A stretch of DNA of 64,000 bases from JAXLYE01 sp046351595 (lineage in GTDB: Bacteria; Myxococcota_A; Polyangia; Palsa-1104; JAEUJZ01): assembly GCA_046351595.1 (NCBI GenBank), contig JAXLYE010000009.1, forward strand, positions 553,740-617,739. The letters run 5' to 3'. Below the pieces are notes generated by a model. The model saw only the letters and a program-made list of their open reading frames with translations. It made no database searches and had not been told where the DNA came from. The position numbers and the translations under genes were made by a program. Below, piece by piece: positions 15,539-24,317 of the stretch. Position 1 is the first letter of the stretch. Each line of letters begins with the position of its first letter.

Positions 15539-16603
15539 ATGGCATCACAGACCGAGCGTTGGAGCGGCTGCATCCTGGGCCTGGCCCTGGGCGACGCCCT
15601 CGGCGCACCCGTCGAGGGCAAGAGCCCGGCCGCGTGCACCGAGTACGTGCAGGAGAAGCTGGGCGGCTCGCAGCGCTCGGGTCCCGGGCGCTCGGGGGCG
15701 GAGCGCTCGGGCGCCGGGGCCGGCAGCGTATCGAGCCCGGTGTTCGGTCAGTACACCGACGATACGCAGCTCGCGCGCGAGCTCCTGTTGAGCTACGCCG
15801 AGCGCGGTCGCTTCGACCCGGCGCACTATGCGCAGCGCATCGGCGCCCTGTTCGGCGCGGGCGCGGTGGTCGGTGCCGGGCGCATGACCGAGGAGGTCGG
15901 GCTGCGGCTGCACGCGGGTGTGCCGTGGGAGCAGGCGGGGCTGCCGGTGCCCGCGGCCGGCAACAGCGCGGCGGTGCGGGCGGCGCCGCTCGGCCTGCTG
16001 TTCGGCGACGACGTCGAGGGGCTGATCCGGGCCGCGCGCGAGCAGGCGCGCATCACCAACTACGATCCGCGCTGCGCGGCCGGGGCCGCGGCGGTGGCGG
16101 GCGCGGTGGCGCTGCTCCTGCAAAAGGGCGAGCGCGGCGAGCCGCTGCGGGTCGAGCCGTTCCTGGCCGAGCTCGCAGAGTGGGTGCGGCGGCTGGATCA
16201 GTCGCTGGCCTTCGATGTCTACCAGCTGTCGTCGTGGGGGTCGCTGTCGCCCGAGGCCGCGGCGACGTTCCTGGTCAAGGCCGGGCTGTGCCCGGGCCAC
16301 GAGGGCGAGTGGGCGGGGGTCTCGTCGTACGTGCTGCCGAGCGTGCTGTGGAGCCTGTACAGCTTCCTGCGCTCGTCCGAGGACGTCCGCGAGGTGCTGC
16401 GCTGCGCCATCGCGGTCGGCGGCGACGTCGACACCACGGCGGCGATGGCCGGCGCCATGCTCGGCGCCTACCACGGCCGCGGCGCGCTGCCGCCCGAGTG
16501 GACGGCGCTGCTGAACGATCAGGGCCGCTTCGGCGAGGCCGAGCTCGTCGAGCTCACCGAGCGCTGCTATGAGCTGCGCCACGGCCGCGGCCCCGGCCGC
16601 TAG
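15539..16603 (+). CDS. ADP-ribosylglycohydrolase family protein
   Basis: A 354-aa DraG/ARH-type enzyme that would remove ADP-ribose from a protein or small molecule using a binuclear metal site. It shows GDALGAP (residues 18-24), the metal-binding YTDDT (72-76) and the C-terminal GGDVDTTAAMAGAM signature (about 294-307) in the right order. A Gly/Ser/Arg-rich insert at about 43-65 between the first two motifs is unusual. No ADP-ribosyltransferase gene is next to it, so the substrate cannot be inferred from context. Confidence 0.88.
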   Translation: MASQTERWSGCILGLALGDALGAPVEGKSPAACTEYVQEKLGGSQRSGPGRSGAERSGAGAGSVSSPVFGQYTDDTQLARELLLSYAERGRFDPAHYAQRIGALFGAGAVVGAGRMTEEVGLRLHAGVPWEQAGLPVPAAGNSAAVRAAPLGLLFGDDVEGLIRAAREQARITNYDPRCAAGAAAVAGAVALLLQKGERGEPLRVEPFLAELAEWVRRLDQSLAFDVYQLSSWGSLSPEAAATFLVKAGLCPGHEGEWAGVSSYVLPSVLWSLYSFLRSSEDVREVLRCAIAVGGDVDTTAAMAGAMLGAYHGRGALPPEWTALLNDQGRFGEAELVELTERCYELRHGRGPGR

Positions 16604-16635
16604 CCGACGGGCCGCTGGCCGCCCGGCGCGCGGTC

Positions 16636-17556
16636 CTAGGCCGGCTCGGGGCTGACGATGCCGGGGGCGGCGAGGGCGCGCGTGCCCAGGTTGCGCGTGA
16701 GCAGCGAGTAGTCGCTCTTGGCCACGGCCATGACGATGCGGTCCGGCACCTCGCTGAGCGGGATGTCGCGGCGCTTGAAGTCGAGGTTGTACCAGTAGGT
16801 GACGGCGCCGTTCTCGACCCAGCCCTCGATGCGGAGCAGCACCTTGCGGCGGATGCCCTCGACGCCGAAGTCGCCGTAGCCCTCGATGATCGGCACGTCG
16901 GGCTTGAGGTTGCGGCTGACGTAGCGCAGGACCAGCTCGCAGTGGCTGTGCAGGCGGCTGACGCGGATCATCATGCCGTCGCCGGTGAACGGATCGCGCA
17001 GCGCGATGTTGGGTGTCTCGTGCCAGCGCACGTGCGGGATGGTGTTGCCCTCGGGCTGCACCAGCGCGTCGTTGAACGCCCGCACCGAGGCCCGCATCGC
17101 GTCGACGAGCTCGAGGAACTTCTTGGGCACCTCTTGGATCAGAAGCTCGCCGCGGCGCGCGAAGTCGGCCACGGACTGCACGTGGCGCGCGGCGTTCTGG
17201 CTGTCGAGGTGCGCCACGTCGAGCAGCTTGGACCGCACCTGCGGCGTCGGCTCGCCAGCCGTCGCCGCGGGCGCGGGCGCGGTCGCTGTGGTCGCGCCAG
17301 TGGGGCCGGTCGTCTCGGCTGCGGGTCCGGGGGTCGAGTCGCGGGTCACGTCGCCGGAGGGCCCGGCCGGGTGCGGGGCCTGGGGCGGCAGCACGCCCGG
17401 CGCACCGGGCACCGCGCCCTCGTCGGCGACCGCGCCGCTTGCGGTGGCGGCTGCGGCGATCCCGGCGTCCGGCCCGCCAGCGCCCGCGTCGGCGCCGACC
17501 GCAGCCCCGTCGGCACCACCCGTGGCAGAAGGCGCAGGAGAAGTAGGGTCAGCCAT
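16636..17556 (-). CDS. Conserved hypothetical cytoplasmic protein
   Basis: A 306-aa protein. Residues 1-100 are a disordered Ala/Gly/Pro/Thr region. Residues 105-300 form a folded domain with HVQSVADFARRGELL, FNDALVQPEGNTIPHVRWHE and IIEGYGDFGVEGIRRKVLLR. I do not recognise the family. There is no signal peptide or membrane segment. The gene converges on the ADP-ribosylglycohydrolase with a 32-bp gap. Confidence 0.65.
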   Translation of the reverse strand: MADPTSPAPSATGGADGAAVGADAGAGGPDAGIAAAATASGAVADEGAVPGAPGVLPPQAPHPAGPSGDVTRDSTPGPAAETTGPTGATTATAPAPAATAGEPTPQVRSKLLDVAHLDSQNAARHVQSVADFARRGELLIQEVPKKFLELVDAMRASVRAFNDALVQPEGNTIPHVRWHETPNIALRDPFTGDGMMIRVSRLHSHCELVLRYVSRNLKPDVPIIEGYGDFGVEGIRRKVLLRIEGWVENGAVTYWYNLDFKRRDIPLSEVPDRIVMAVAKSDYSLLTRNLGTRALAAPGIVSPEPA

Positions 17557-17706
17557 CCTTCAACCTTATCAAGAAACCGCCGCTTGGGGCAGCCTCGACG
17601 CGGTACACTGGATCGCCGCCCGTGGGACTCTGACTCGACTTCCGAACATCAGCTTGGAACTGGGACTACGACGTCGGCTCGCTACTCCCCGGGCGGTAAC
17701 TCTTCC

Positions 17707-18225
17707 TCAGCGCAGGGCGGCGGCCTGGGGGTTGAACTTCTGTTGGATGATCTTCTGGCGGAAGTCGAAGATCTTCTCGAGCTCGCGGCGGACGAACAGC
17801 GGGTGCGACAGGAGGCCGAGCGGCGCGCGGTAGCGGACGTGGTCGGCGAGGATCGTGCCGCCCTTGTGCTCGCGGAAGCTGTGCTCGTGGTGCCAGATCA
17901 GGTAGGGGCCGCGCAGCTGCTCGTCGACGAAGAAGTGGGGCGGCTCCCAGGCGCTGATCAGCGTCCGCCAGCGCAGCGGCACCCCGTAGAGGCGGATGCG
18001 GTAGTCGATGAGCGCGCCCGGCTTCATCTCGATCGGCCGCGGCGTCAGGATGCGGAACCGCAGCGTCGGCGGCGTGAGGGCTTCGAGGTTGCCGGCGTCG
18101 GCGAAGAACGGGAAGACCGCGGACAGCGGCTGCGGCACAAAGAGCTCGCGATCGAGCCGCTCGGTGCCGATGAGCTGCTCGGGCCGCAGGGCGTCGGGGG
18201 GCAGGGCAGGGGACGGGGTCGACAT
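17707..18225 (-). CDS. SRPBCC (START-like) ligand-binding family protein
   Basis: A 172-aa protein. The family pattern is clear: FVPQPLSAVFPFFADAGNLEALTPP at the start, then FRILTPRPIEMKPGALIDYRIRLYGVPLRWRT, FVDEQLRGPYLIWHHEH and a C-terminal helix RRELEKIFDFRQK. Such proteins have a helix-grip fold with a hydrophobic cavity and are often annotated as cyclase/dehydrase-like or next to TIGR01777 epimerases. The ligand is unknown. The start at 18225 is preferred because upstream in-frame sequence is Arg-rich and overlaps nothing conserved. Confidence 0.82.
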   Translation of the reverse strand: MSTPSPALPPDALRPEQLIGTERLDRELFVPQPLSAVFPFFADAGNLEALTPPTLRFRILTPRPIEMKPGALIDYRIRLYGVPLRWRTLISAWEPPHFFVDEQLRGPYLIWHHEHSFREHKGGTILADHVRYRAPLGLLSHPLFVRRELEKIFDFRQKIIQQKFNPQAAALR

Positions 18226-18302
18226 CGGCGCAGCGTCCTCGGGCAAGAGGTTGTGCTGGCTGAGATGCCGGCGACGTAGCCGCGGCGCCAGCGGGCGCTG
18301 CG

Positions 18303-20660
18303 TCAGGGCTGGTAGCGCATCAGGACGCCGCTGTCGCCGGCGAGCCACAGGCCCGTGGTCGGCGTGCCCCAGATCTTGTGCAGGGTGGCGCGGGTCCCCG
18401 AGGGCACGGACTCGATGGTGGTGCCGTTCCAGTGGCGCAGCGTGCCGTTGTTGCCGGCGAACCAGACGTCGGTCTCGCTGAAGGCGGCGACGCCGGACAG
18501 GCTATCGGTCGTCTGGCTCGCCCGCGCCGTCCAGGTCGTGCCGTTGTAGTGCAGGATCAGGCCGCCGGCGCCGACGACCCAGACGTGGTTGCTGCCAGGC
18601 GGACCGCTGACGCCAAAGAGCCGAGTGCTGCCGGCCGCCGTGACCGTCTGCTGGGTCGCGGTAGTTGGCCCGATGCGCCAGATGCTGCCCGAGTCGCCGA
18701 CGGCCCACCCGTCTCCGGGGCCCCGTGCCCAGATGGCCTGAAACGGCGGGATGGTCGCAACCGGGGTGAGTCGAGTGAAGGTGCTGAAGTCCGTCCGGTA
18801 CAGGATTCCGCTATCGTTGCCGATATAGATCTCACTGGCCGAGACGCCGGCGACCGCGATGATATCTGCCGAGGACGGTGCGGTCTTGCTGCCCCAGGTG
18901 TTCCCAGCGAACCGGAAGAGCTGACCGACCGGAGTCGCGACGAACAACTCACCCGTCGGTGCAACCCAGCCGTCATAGGCTAGAAGCGGGCTGCCGAGCG
19001 TGGGCAGCGCGTTCAGCTTGCGGCCGTCGAAGCGATAGGTGATGCCGTCGTCGCGTACGACGAATAGATCGTTGGCGGCGCCGGTGCCGCCCAGCGCGTA
19101 GAAGGTGCCGCTCGGCGAGGGCGGGGCGCTGAGCAGCGTGGTCTGGGTATCGCCGTTGCGGCGCAGCAGGTTGCCGTCGTTGGTCCCGAGCCAGACCTCG
19201 CCCGGCGTGGCGCCCCACAGCGCGCTCGGCACCGGAGTGGACAGGCCCGGGTACATGGTCTGCGGGTAGATGGCCTGCGTCGTGGGCTGCGCCACGTTCT
19301 GGCTGGTGTTGCGCTGCACCTGGTTGATGGCGCTGCTCAAGGTCCAGACGTCGCGCGGTCCGTTGCCCCAGACGCCCAGGGTGCCGGTGCACAAGGTCGT
19401 CGTGTCCCAGCGGCTGCCGTCGAAGCGGGCGTTCAGACAGTTGCCCATTGAGGTGATGCCGGCGACCCAGACCTGGTCGGGCCCGCCGACCCAGACATCG
19501 TTGAGGGTGGCCGTGGCGGCGCCCGTGATCGGCATCGACGTCCACCCCGCGCCGTCGAAGCGCTGCACCGTCCCCGAGGAGCCGACGACCCAGACGTTGG
19601 CGGCGTCGGTGCCGTGGACGCGCGCCAGGCTGCCGGAAACCCCCGAGATCGGTGAAGAGAACCACTGCGTGCCGTTGTAGCGCAGCACCGTGCCCGTGGC
19701 GCCGACGGCCCACAGGTTGTTGCCGGCCGAGCCCCAGACGCTGCGCAGGTTGGCGATGGTCGGCGGCGAGGCGGTCAGGTTCCAGCGGCTGCCGTCATAG
19801 TGCAGCAGCGTGCCGACCTCGCCGACGGCCCAGACGTCGTTGGGGGCGATGGCCCAGACGCCGTTCAGGTTGCTCGTGGTGCCCGAGGGGACCAGGGTCC
19901 AGACCTGGCCGTCGTAGTGCAGGGTGGTGCCGGCGGTGCCGACGGCCCAGAGGTCGCTGGCCGAGGTGCCGGCGAGGCTCTGGATGGTGTTGCCCTGCGG
20001 CAGGGGGTTATACCAGCACCACTTGCCGGCGGTGCACAGGCGCGGGTTGAAGCTGGCGCTGAGCTGCGTACGGCGGTTGATGTTGAACGTGCAGGGGTTC
20101 AGCCCGTCGCACGTGGTCTGGGCGTTGGTGCTGACCAGCGCGCCGAAGGACTTGCCGGAGGGCGTGAAGGTGACGGTGACCGGGGTGCCGGCGGGGAAGT
20201 CCTGACAGCCGACGCCGCAGGCCGTGCCCGCCGGAGTGACGCTGAGATCGCCCTCGCCCGACTTCTGCGTGTAGAGGCTGCACAGGCGCGGCGACAGCGC
20301 CGACAGCGAGACGGTGAGCTCCTGCGCCTTGCCGGCGCCGAGGTTGATGTCGAGGGTGCCCGAGGCGGACTTGCACTGGTCGCTGCCCAGCGCCGAGACC
20401 GAGAGCACGAGCTGGCCCGTGCTCGCCGCCGGCAGGCGGATGCCGAAGTAGCTGAGCTGCATCGTCACGTCCATGCCGGCGGCCGGCTTGCCGTCGAGCG
20501 TGGCGTTGACCGTCAGCGACTGCGTGTCGCCCGGCGCGCCCTGGACGCGGACGAGGAGGGCGTAGTCGCCGCCGCCGCAGCTTATGCCGAGGAGTCCGAG
20601 CAGGGACAGCGAGAGGGCCGATCGGAGCGTGCGGGAAACAAGAGCCAGGGACCTGCGCAT
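18303..20660 (-). CDS. Large propeller-type lipoprotein with WAVG repeats
   Basis: A 785-aa protein. The signal peptide ends in lipobox GISC. Residues about 120-200 resemble a divergent InlB B-repeat module (SVTPAGTACGVGCQDFPAGTPVTVTFTP). From about residue 225 to the end there are more than ten repeats of roughly 40-45 aa with the core (D/N)xWAVGxxGTxLxYxGxxW, a pattern that forms beta-propellers of the Ycf48/sialidase-like type and is common in myxobacterial surface proteins. It probably binds ligand outside the cell. It lies 77 bp upstream of the SRPBCC gene on the same strand. Confidence 0.82.
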   Translation of the reverse strand: MRRSLALVSRTLRSALSLSLLGLLGISCGGGDYALLVRVQGAPGDTQSLTVNATLDGKPAAGMDVTMQLSYFGIRLPAASTGQLVLSVSALGSDQCKSASGTLDINLGAGKAQELTVSLSALSPRLCSLYTQKSGEGDLSVTPAGTACGVGCQDFPAGTPVTVTFTPSGKSFGALVSTNAQTTCDGLNPCTFNINRRTQLSASFNPRLCTAGKWCWYNPLPQGNTIQSLAGTSASDLWAVGTAGTTLHYDGQVWTLVPSGTTSNLNGVWAIAPNDVWAVGEVGTLLHYDGSRWNLTASPPTIANLRSVWGSAGNNLWAVGATGTVLRYNGTQWFSSPISGVSGSLARVHGTDAANVWVVGSSGTVQRFDGAGWTSMPITGAATATLNDVWVGGPDQVWVAGITSMGNCLNARFDGSRWDTTTLCTGTLGVWGNGPRDVWTLSSAINQVQRNTSQNVAQPTTQAIYPQTMYPGLSTPVPSALWGATPGEVWLGTNDGNLLRRNGDTQTTLLSAPPSPSGTFYALGGTGAANDLFVVRDDGITYRFDGRKLNALPTLGSPLLAYDGWVAPTGELFVATPVGQLFRFAGNTWGSKTAPSSADIIAVAGVSASEIYIGNDSGILYRTDFSTFTRLTPVATIPPFQAIWARGPGDGWAVGDSGSIWRIGPTTATQQTVTAAGSTRLFGVSGPPGSNHVWVVGAGGLILHYNGTTWTARASQTTDSLSGVAAFSETDVWFAGNNGTLRHWNGTTIESVPSGTRATLHKIWGTPTTGLWLAGDSGVLMRYQP

Positions 20661-20681
20661 GGTGAGCTCTCTATGTCGCTA

Positions 20682-20707
20682 AGGGCTAGGGCTGGGGCTA
20701 GGGCTGG
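20682..20707. repeat. Telomere-like hexamer repeat
   Basis: About four tandem copies of GGGCTA/GGGCTG lie in the 55-bp gap between two minus-strand genes. It is a short microsatellite and may affect the spacing of the downstream promoter. Confidence 0.75.
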
Positions 20708-20715
20708 GTCGTGAG

Positions 20716-21420
20716 TCAGAACATCGGCCGGTACACCGTCGCGTCCATCGGGATCGGATCGGCGGGGCCGGAGCGCGAGGCGCCGACCGCGATGCCGGTG
20801 ATCAAGATGACAGCGACCCCGCCGCCGACGGCGGTCCAGAACCACCACTTCTTGTAGAAGGGCTTTTCACCGGTCCCGGGCGTCGCCGGGGTCGCGGAGG
20901 TCGGCTGTCCCGCCGCTGTCGCCGCGGCGACGGTCGTGGGCGGCGGCTTGGTCAGATCGGTCTGCCCCGGCTCCGTCGGATCGACAGGCTGCGTCGGGGT
21001 CCCGCCGGGGCCGCTGCTCGAGGTGGTCTTGACCTCGAGCAGCACCTTGGCCTGCGTGATGTACTCCTGGACCTTGCGCGCGGTCTCGGGGTCGCCGTTG
21101 GGCGCGGCGCGCTGGTAGCGCTGGTAGTAGGTGATGGCCTCCTCGAGGCGACCGAGGCGGTGCAGGGTGCGGCCGATGTTGATGAGCAGCCAGGGCATCT
21201 GGCGCAGCTGGTAGGCGGCCTGGAACTCGGGCAGCGCGGCTTCGTAACGACCCTTCTCATAGAGCGAGTAGGCCTTGTCGTAGTGCTCGCGGCACTCCGG
21301 ATCGCGCAGGCAGCCGTCGTCGGGCGGAGCGGCCGCCGCGGCCCCCGTCGCAGCGAGGACGAAGGAGAGCAGCGCGACAGCGAGGGCGACCCGCAGGGCC
21401 GAGGTACGAGTCAGTGTCAT
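20716..21420 (-). CDS. Exported TPR protein with C-terminal membrane anchor
   Basis: A 234-aa protein. The ATG at 21420 is chosen because it directly precedes a signal peptide (ALRVALAVALLSFVLAATGAAAAA). Residues 40-130 form a TPR domain (AYSLYEKGRYEAALPEFQAAYQL, IGRTLHRLGRLEEAITYYQRY). A Pro/Thr linker follows, and a transmembrane segment lies near the end (FWTAVGGGVAVILITGIAVGA). The plan is that of the tetratricopeptide membrane proteins abundant in Myxococcota. Partner unknown. Confidence 0.82.
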   Translation of the reverse strand: MTLTRTSALRVALAVALLSFVLAATGAAAAAPPDDGCLRDPECREHYDKAYSLYEKGRYEAALPEFQAAYQLRQMPWLLINIGRTLHRLGRLEEAITYYQRYQRAAPNGDPETARKVQEYITQAKVLLEVKTTSSSGPGGTPTQPVDPTEPGQTDLTKPPPTTVAAATAAGQPTSATPATPGTGEKPFYKKWWFWTAVGGGVAVILITGIAVGASRSGPADPIPMDATVYRPMF

Positions 21421-21600
21421 GGCAGTAGTCCTAAGACCGAGGACAGCAGGGTGCCGCGTCAGTATACCATCGCCACCTGAGGCAACGGGAAGCGAGATCT
21501 CGCGGCGCGCCGCAGGGTTAAAGGCGCTCACGTGGGCCGGCACGTGGGGTTGCGGCGGCGCGGGGTCGCTGCGGTCTGTGTGCCGCCTAGCGCGTACCGC

Positions 21601-24162
21601 CTACCGGGTCCCGGCGCCGGCCTCAGGATGCAGGCTCTCGGGCGGGACCTCGGGCTCGTGCGCGGCGGCGGCGAGCGGGTGCGCCGCGGCGGGGAAGGGC
21701 GCCAGCCGCGCGCCGAGCTGCGCCGCGGCGGCCAGGAGGTGGCAGACCGGCCGCACCACCGCGGACATGCGCGCGGCGTCGTCGAGCTCGCGGCGCGCGT
21801 CGGCATCGAAGCCGCCGACCAGGCCGCACAGGAACAGGCCGAGCGCGAAGGAGCCCGCGCCGGCGACGAAGAACAGCGCCAGCACCGTCGCGGTGTGCCG
21901 CGGATCGACGAGCAGCACCAGGCCCCGCCACACAAGGAAGTTGAGCAGCCCCGCGGCGAGCGGCGCCCCGACGGTGGTCCACAGCGGCAGGGTGAGCCTC
22001 GCGATGTAGCGGTGGTTCAGCGCAAAGCCGATGCAGCACTTGAGCGTCAGCGCGACCAGCAGCGCGATGTACAGGCTGGTGAACTGCCAGCGCGGGACCA
22101 GGAGCAAGAGCAGGAGCAGCCGCAGGCCCTGCTCGATGAGCATGACCGCCGTCGTCAGCCCCGGGCGACCCGCGCCCTGCTGCAGCGAGTCCGAGAGCCA
22201 CGCCAGCGGCAGCAAAAGACCGCTGACGCTGGCCAGGATCAGGTAGTCGGCCGCGCGCAGCCACTGCACGCCGAGCGCCACCGCGATGTAGCGCGGCCCG
22301 ATGGCGCACAAGAGCGAGAACATCAGCGCCGAGTACAGGAAGCCGAACTGCAGGTAGCGGGCGACGTAGTACTGCACCAGGCGGCGGCGCGCGGCGGCGA
22401 GCGCCTCGGCGACGGCGGGCACCGCGCTCTGGTAGTAGCCCCAGGCGAAGAAGAACAGGAACGTCAGGCGGTTATGCAGGAGGTCGCGGATGCCGAGCCA
22501 GCTCGGGAAGTCGCGCAGCCAGCGCACGACGATCAGGTTCTCGAGGAAGGAGGTCAGGCGGAAGGGCTCCTGACCGATGGTCAGCTTGAGGCCGAACCAG
22601 AGCTGGCGCTTCGCCGTCTGGGCGCTGAAATGCGCCAGGAACAGCGGCCGCAGCGGGATGCGCAGCCGGCGCAGCACCACCAGCCCGACGGAAAAGACCA
22701 CGAGCTGCGTGAACATCTGGCCGAGGCCCAGGCCGAGCGCGGCGCCGTAGGCCTCGCCGAAGCTCGGGTGCGCGCGGCCCCAGGCGCGGCCGAGCAGGAC
22801 AAACGGCACCGGCACCACGAACGCGAGCACCCGCGCCTCGAGCAGGTCGAGCAGGTTCTGGTAGTCGAAGCGCTGCAGCGCCTGACAGACCAGCTTGGGC
22901 AGCACGCCGAAGCTCAGGGGGCAGCCCGCGGCGTACAGCAGCACCAGCGGCGTATACAGCGCGTAGCTTGATGCCGGCAGGTACCCGAGCGCCAGCGCCA
23001 GAAGGAACGTCGCCTCGACCAGGCGCGCGCCGAGCTGCCACCACACGTAGAACTGCACGTCGCGCAGCGCCTCCTCGGGGGCCGCGGCGCGGTGCTCGGC
23101 GAAGTACTTGACCATCGCGGTCTGGGTGCCAAGGTCAAAGGTCAGCCAGGCCAGGAACAGCGCGTCGACGGTGTTGCTCCACAGGCCGCCGGCCTCGGGG
23201 AAGGGCTGCACGCGCGAGGACAGGAAGGACTGCAGCGCGAAGTACGGACCGATGAGCAGCACCATCGCGCCGACCAGCGTCAAAAGCCCCGAGAGCGGGC
23301 GCGCGAAGCCGGCCTTCGACCAGGAGCCCGCTGGCCCGGCGGGTCCGGAAGCTCCGGCATCCCCGTCGCGGCTCGCGGGATCGGGCGCTCGCAGCGCACG
23401 CAGGAAGGCGGCGGTGGCTTCGTCGCTGGCCAGGGTCTTGCGGCGGGCTCGCCGGAGCCCGAGCAGCGCGAGCAGCCACAGCCCGGCGCCCGCGAGCAGC
23501 GTCAGGCCGCGACCGCGAGGACCGGGCAGCGGCGCGTGCGCCCAGTCGCCAAAGCGCGGCGGCGGCTGGCTCGGGGACGCAGCGCGGCAGGCCGCGACGT
23601 ATAACAAGTAATTGAAGTAGGGCCAGCGCCGCAGCCGCCCGCCCGCCGAGGACGGCGAGTCCGCGGCGCTGACGTCGAGGGCGACCACGACCTCGCCCGG
23701 GCGGACGCCGAGCAGCGGGGCGCCGCGCTCGCTGCGCAGCAGGATCTCGGCGCCCCGGAGCGGGCCGTCTGCAGCGTTCGCGGCGTCTGCGGCGACGATC
23801 GGCAGCACCGGCGGCGCGCTGCCCCAGTGGATGTCGCACAGCCCCGCGGCCAGGCCGGAACAGACCGGCGGCTGCACCGCGTCTTGTGTCGCACCGGGCG
23901 CCGCGGCCTCCGTCGCCGTCGGGGCTACGAGGAAGGTGAAGCGCACGCCCGGCACCGCCGCCAACTCCGCGCGCGCCGCGAGATCCGCGTCCACCGACGT
24001 CGCGACGGCAGCCGTCGGTCGCGCCGGGGCCGCGGCAGCAGCCGGCAGGTGGAGCGCGACGGCTAGGAAGAGGACCGCAGCGAGCACCCAGCCACCATAA
24101 CAACCGCCGAGCCGGCCGAGGGCGCCATGATGCAGGGCCGGCCCTCGCTCTGTCGCGACCAA
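21601..24162 (-). CDS. Wzx/MATE-like membrane protein with exported N-terminal domain
   Basis: An 853-aa protein. An N-terminal hydrophobic segment (VLAAVLFLAVALHLPAAAAA) is followed by about 160 residues without membrane segments, another helix near 225 (LTLLAGAGLWLLALLGLR), a charged linker, and then about twelve hydrophobic segments from residue 290 to 790. The C-terminal part resembles MOP-superfamily flippases of the lipopolysaccharide or O-antigen type (for example FLENLIVVRWLRDFPSWLGIRD, LASVSGLLLPLAWLSDSLQQGAGR). The start is uncertain: ATG at 24162 or GTG at 24087. No glycosyltransferases are adjacent, so the lipid-linked substrate is unknown. Confidence 0.7.
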   Translation of the reverse strand: MVATERGPALHHGALGRLGGCYGGWVLAAVLFLAVALHLPAAAAAPARPTAAVATSVDADLAARAELAAVPGVRFTFLVAPTATEAAAPGATQDAVQPPVCSGLAAGLCDIHWGSAPPVLPIVAADAANAADGPLRGAEILLRSERGAPLLGVRPGEVVVALDVSAADSPSSAGGRLRRWPYFNYLLYVAACRAASPSQPPPRFGDWAHAPLPGPRGRGLTLLAGAGLWLLALLGLRRARRKTLASDEATAAFLRALRAPDPASRDGDAGASGPAGPAGSWSKAGFARPLSGLLTLVGAMVLLIGPYFALQSFLSSRVQPFPEAGGLWSNTVDALFLAWLTFDLGTQTAMVKYFAEHRAAAPEEALRDVQFYVWWQLGARLVEATFLLALALGYLPASSYALYTPLVLLYAAGCPLSFGVLPKLVCQALQRFDYQNLLDLLEARVLAFVVPVPFVLLGRAWGRAHPSFGEAYGAALGLGLGQMFTQLVVFSVGLVVLRRLRIPLRPLFLAHFSAQTAKRQLWFGLKLTIGQEPFRLTSFLENLIVVRWLRDFPSWLGIRDLLHNRLTFLFFFAWGYYQSAVPAVAEALAAARRRLVQYYVARYLQFGFLYSALMFSLLCAIGPRYIAVALGVQWLRAADYLILASVSGLLLPLAWLSDSLQQGAGRPGLTTAVMLIEQGLRLLLLLLLVPRWQFTSLYIALLVALTLKCCIGFALNHRYIARLTLPLWTTVGAPLAAGLLNFLVWRGLVLLVDPRHTATVLALFFVAGAGSFALGLFLCGLVGGFDADARRELDDAARMSAVVRPVCHLLAAAAQLGARLAPFPAAAHPLAAAAHEPEVPPESLHPEAGAGTR

Positions 24163-24317
24163 CGCCTCGCCCGGGGTCGCGCGCGGCGTCGGTCGTCCGT
24201 GCGCCGAGCCCCGGGCCCCGCTTCTACTTCACCCTCCGACCCGGGATTCGTGCGCGCGCGCCGCACCGCGGACGATCCCCGACCCCGCGTGCTCGTATTT
24301 TGTGTATTTTTGCGCGC

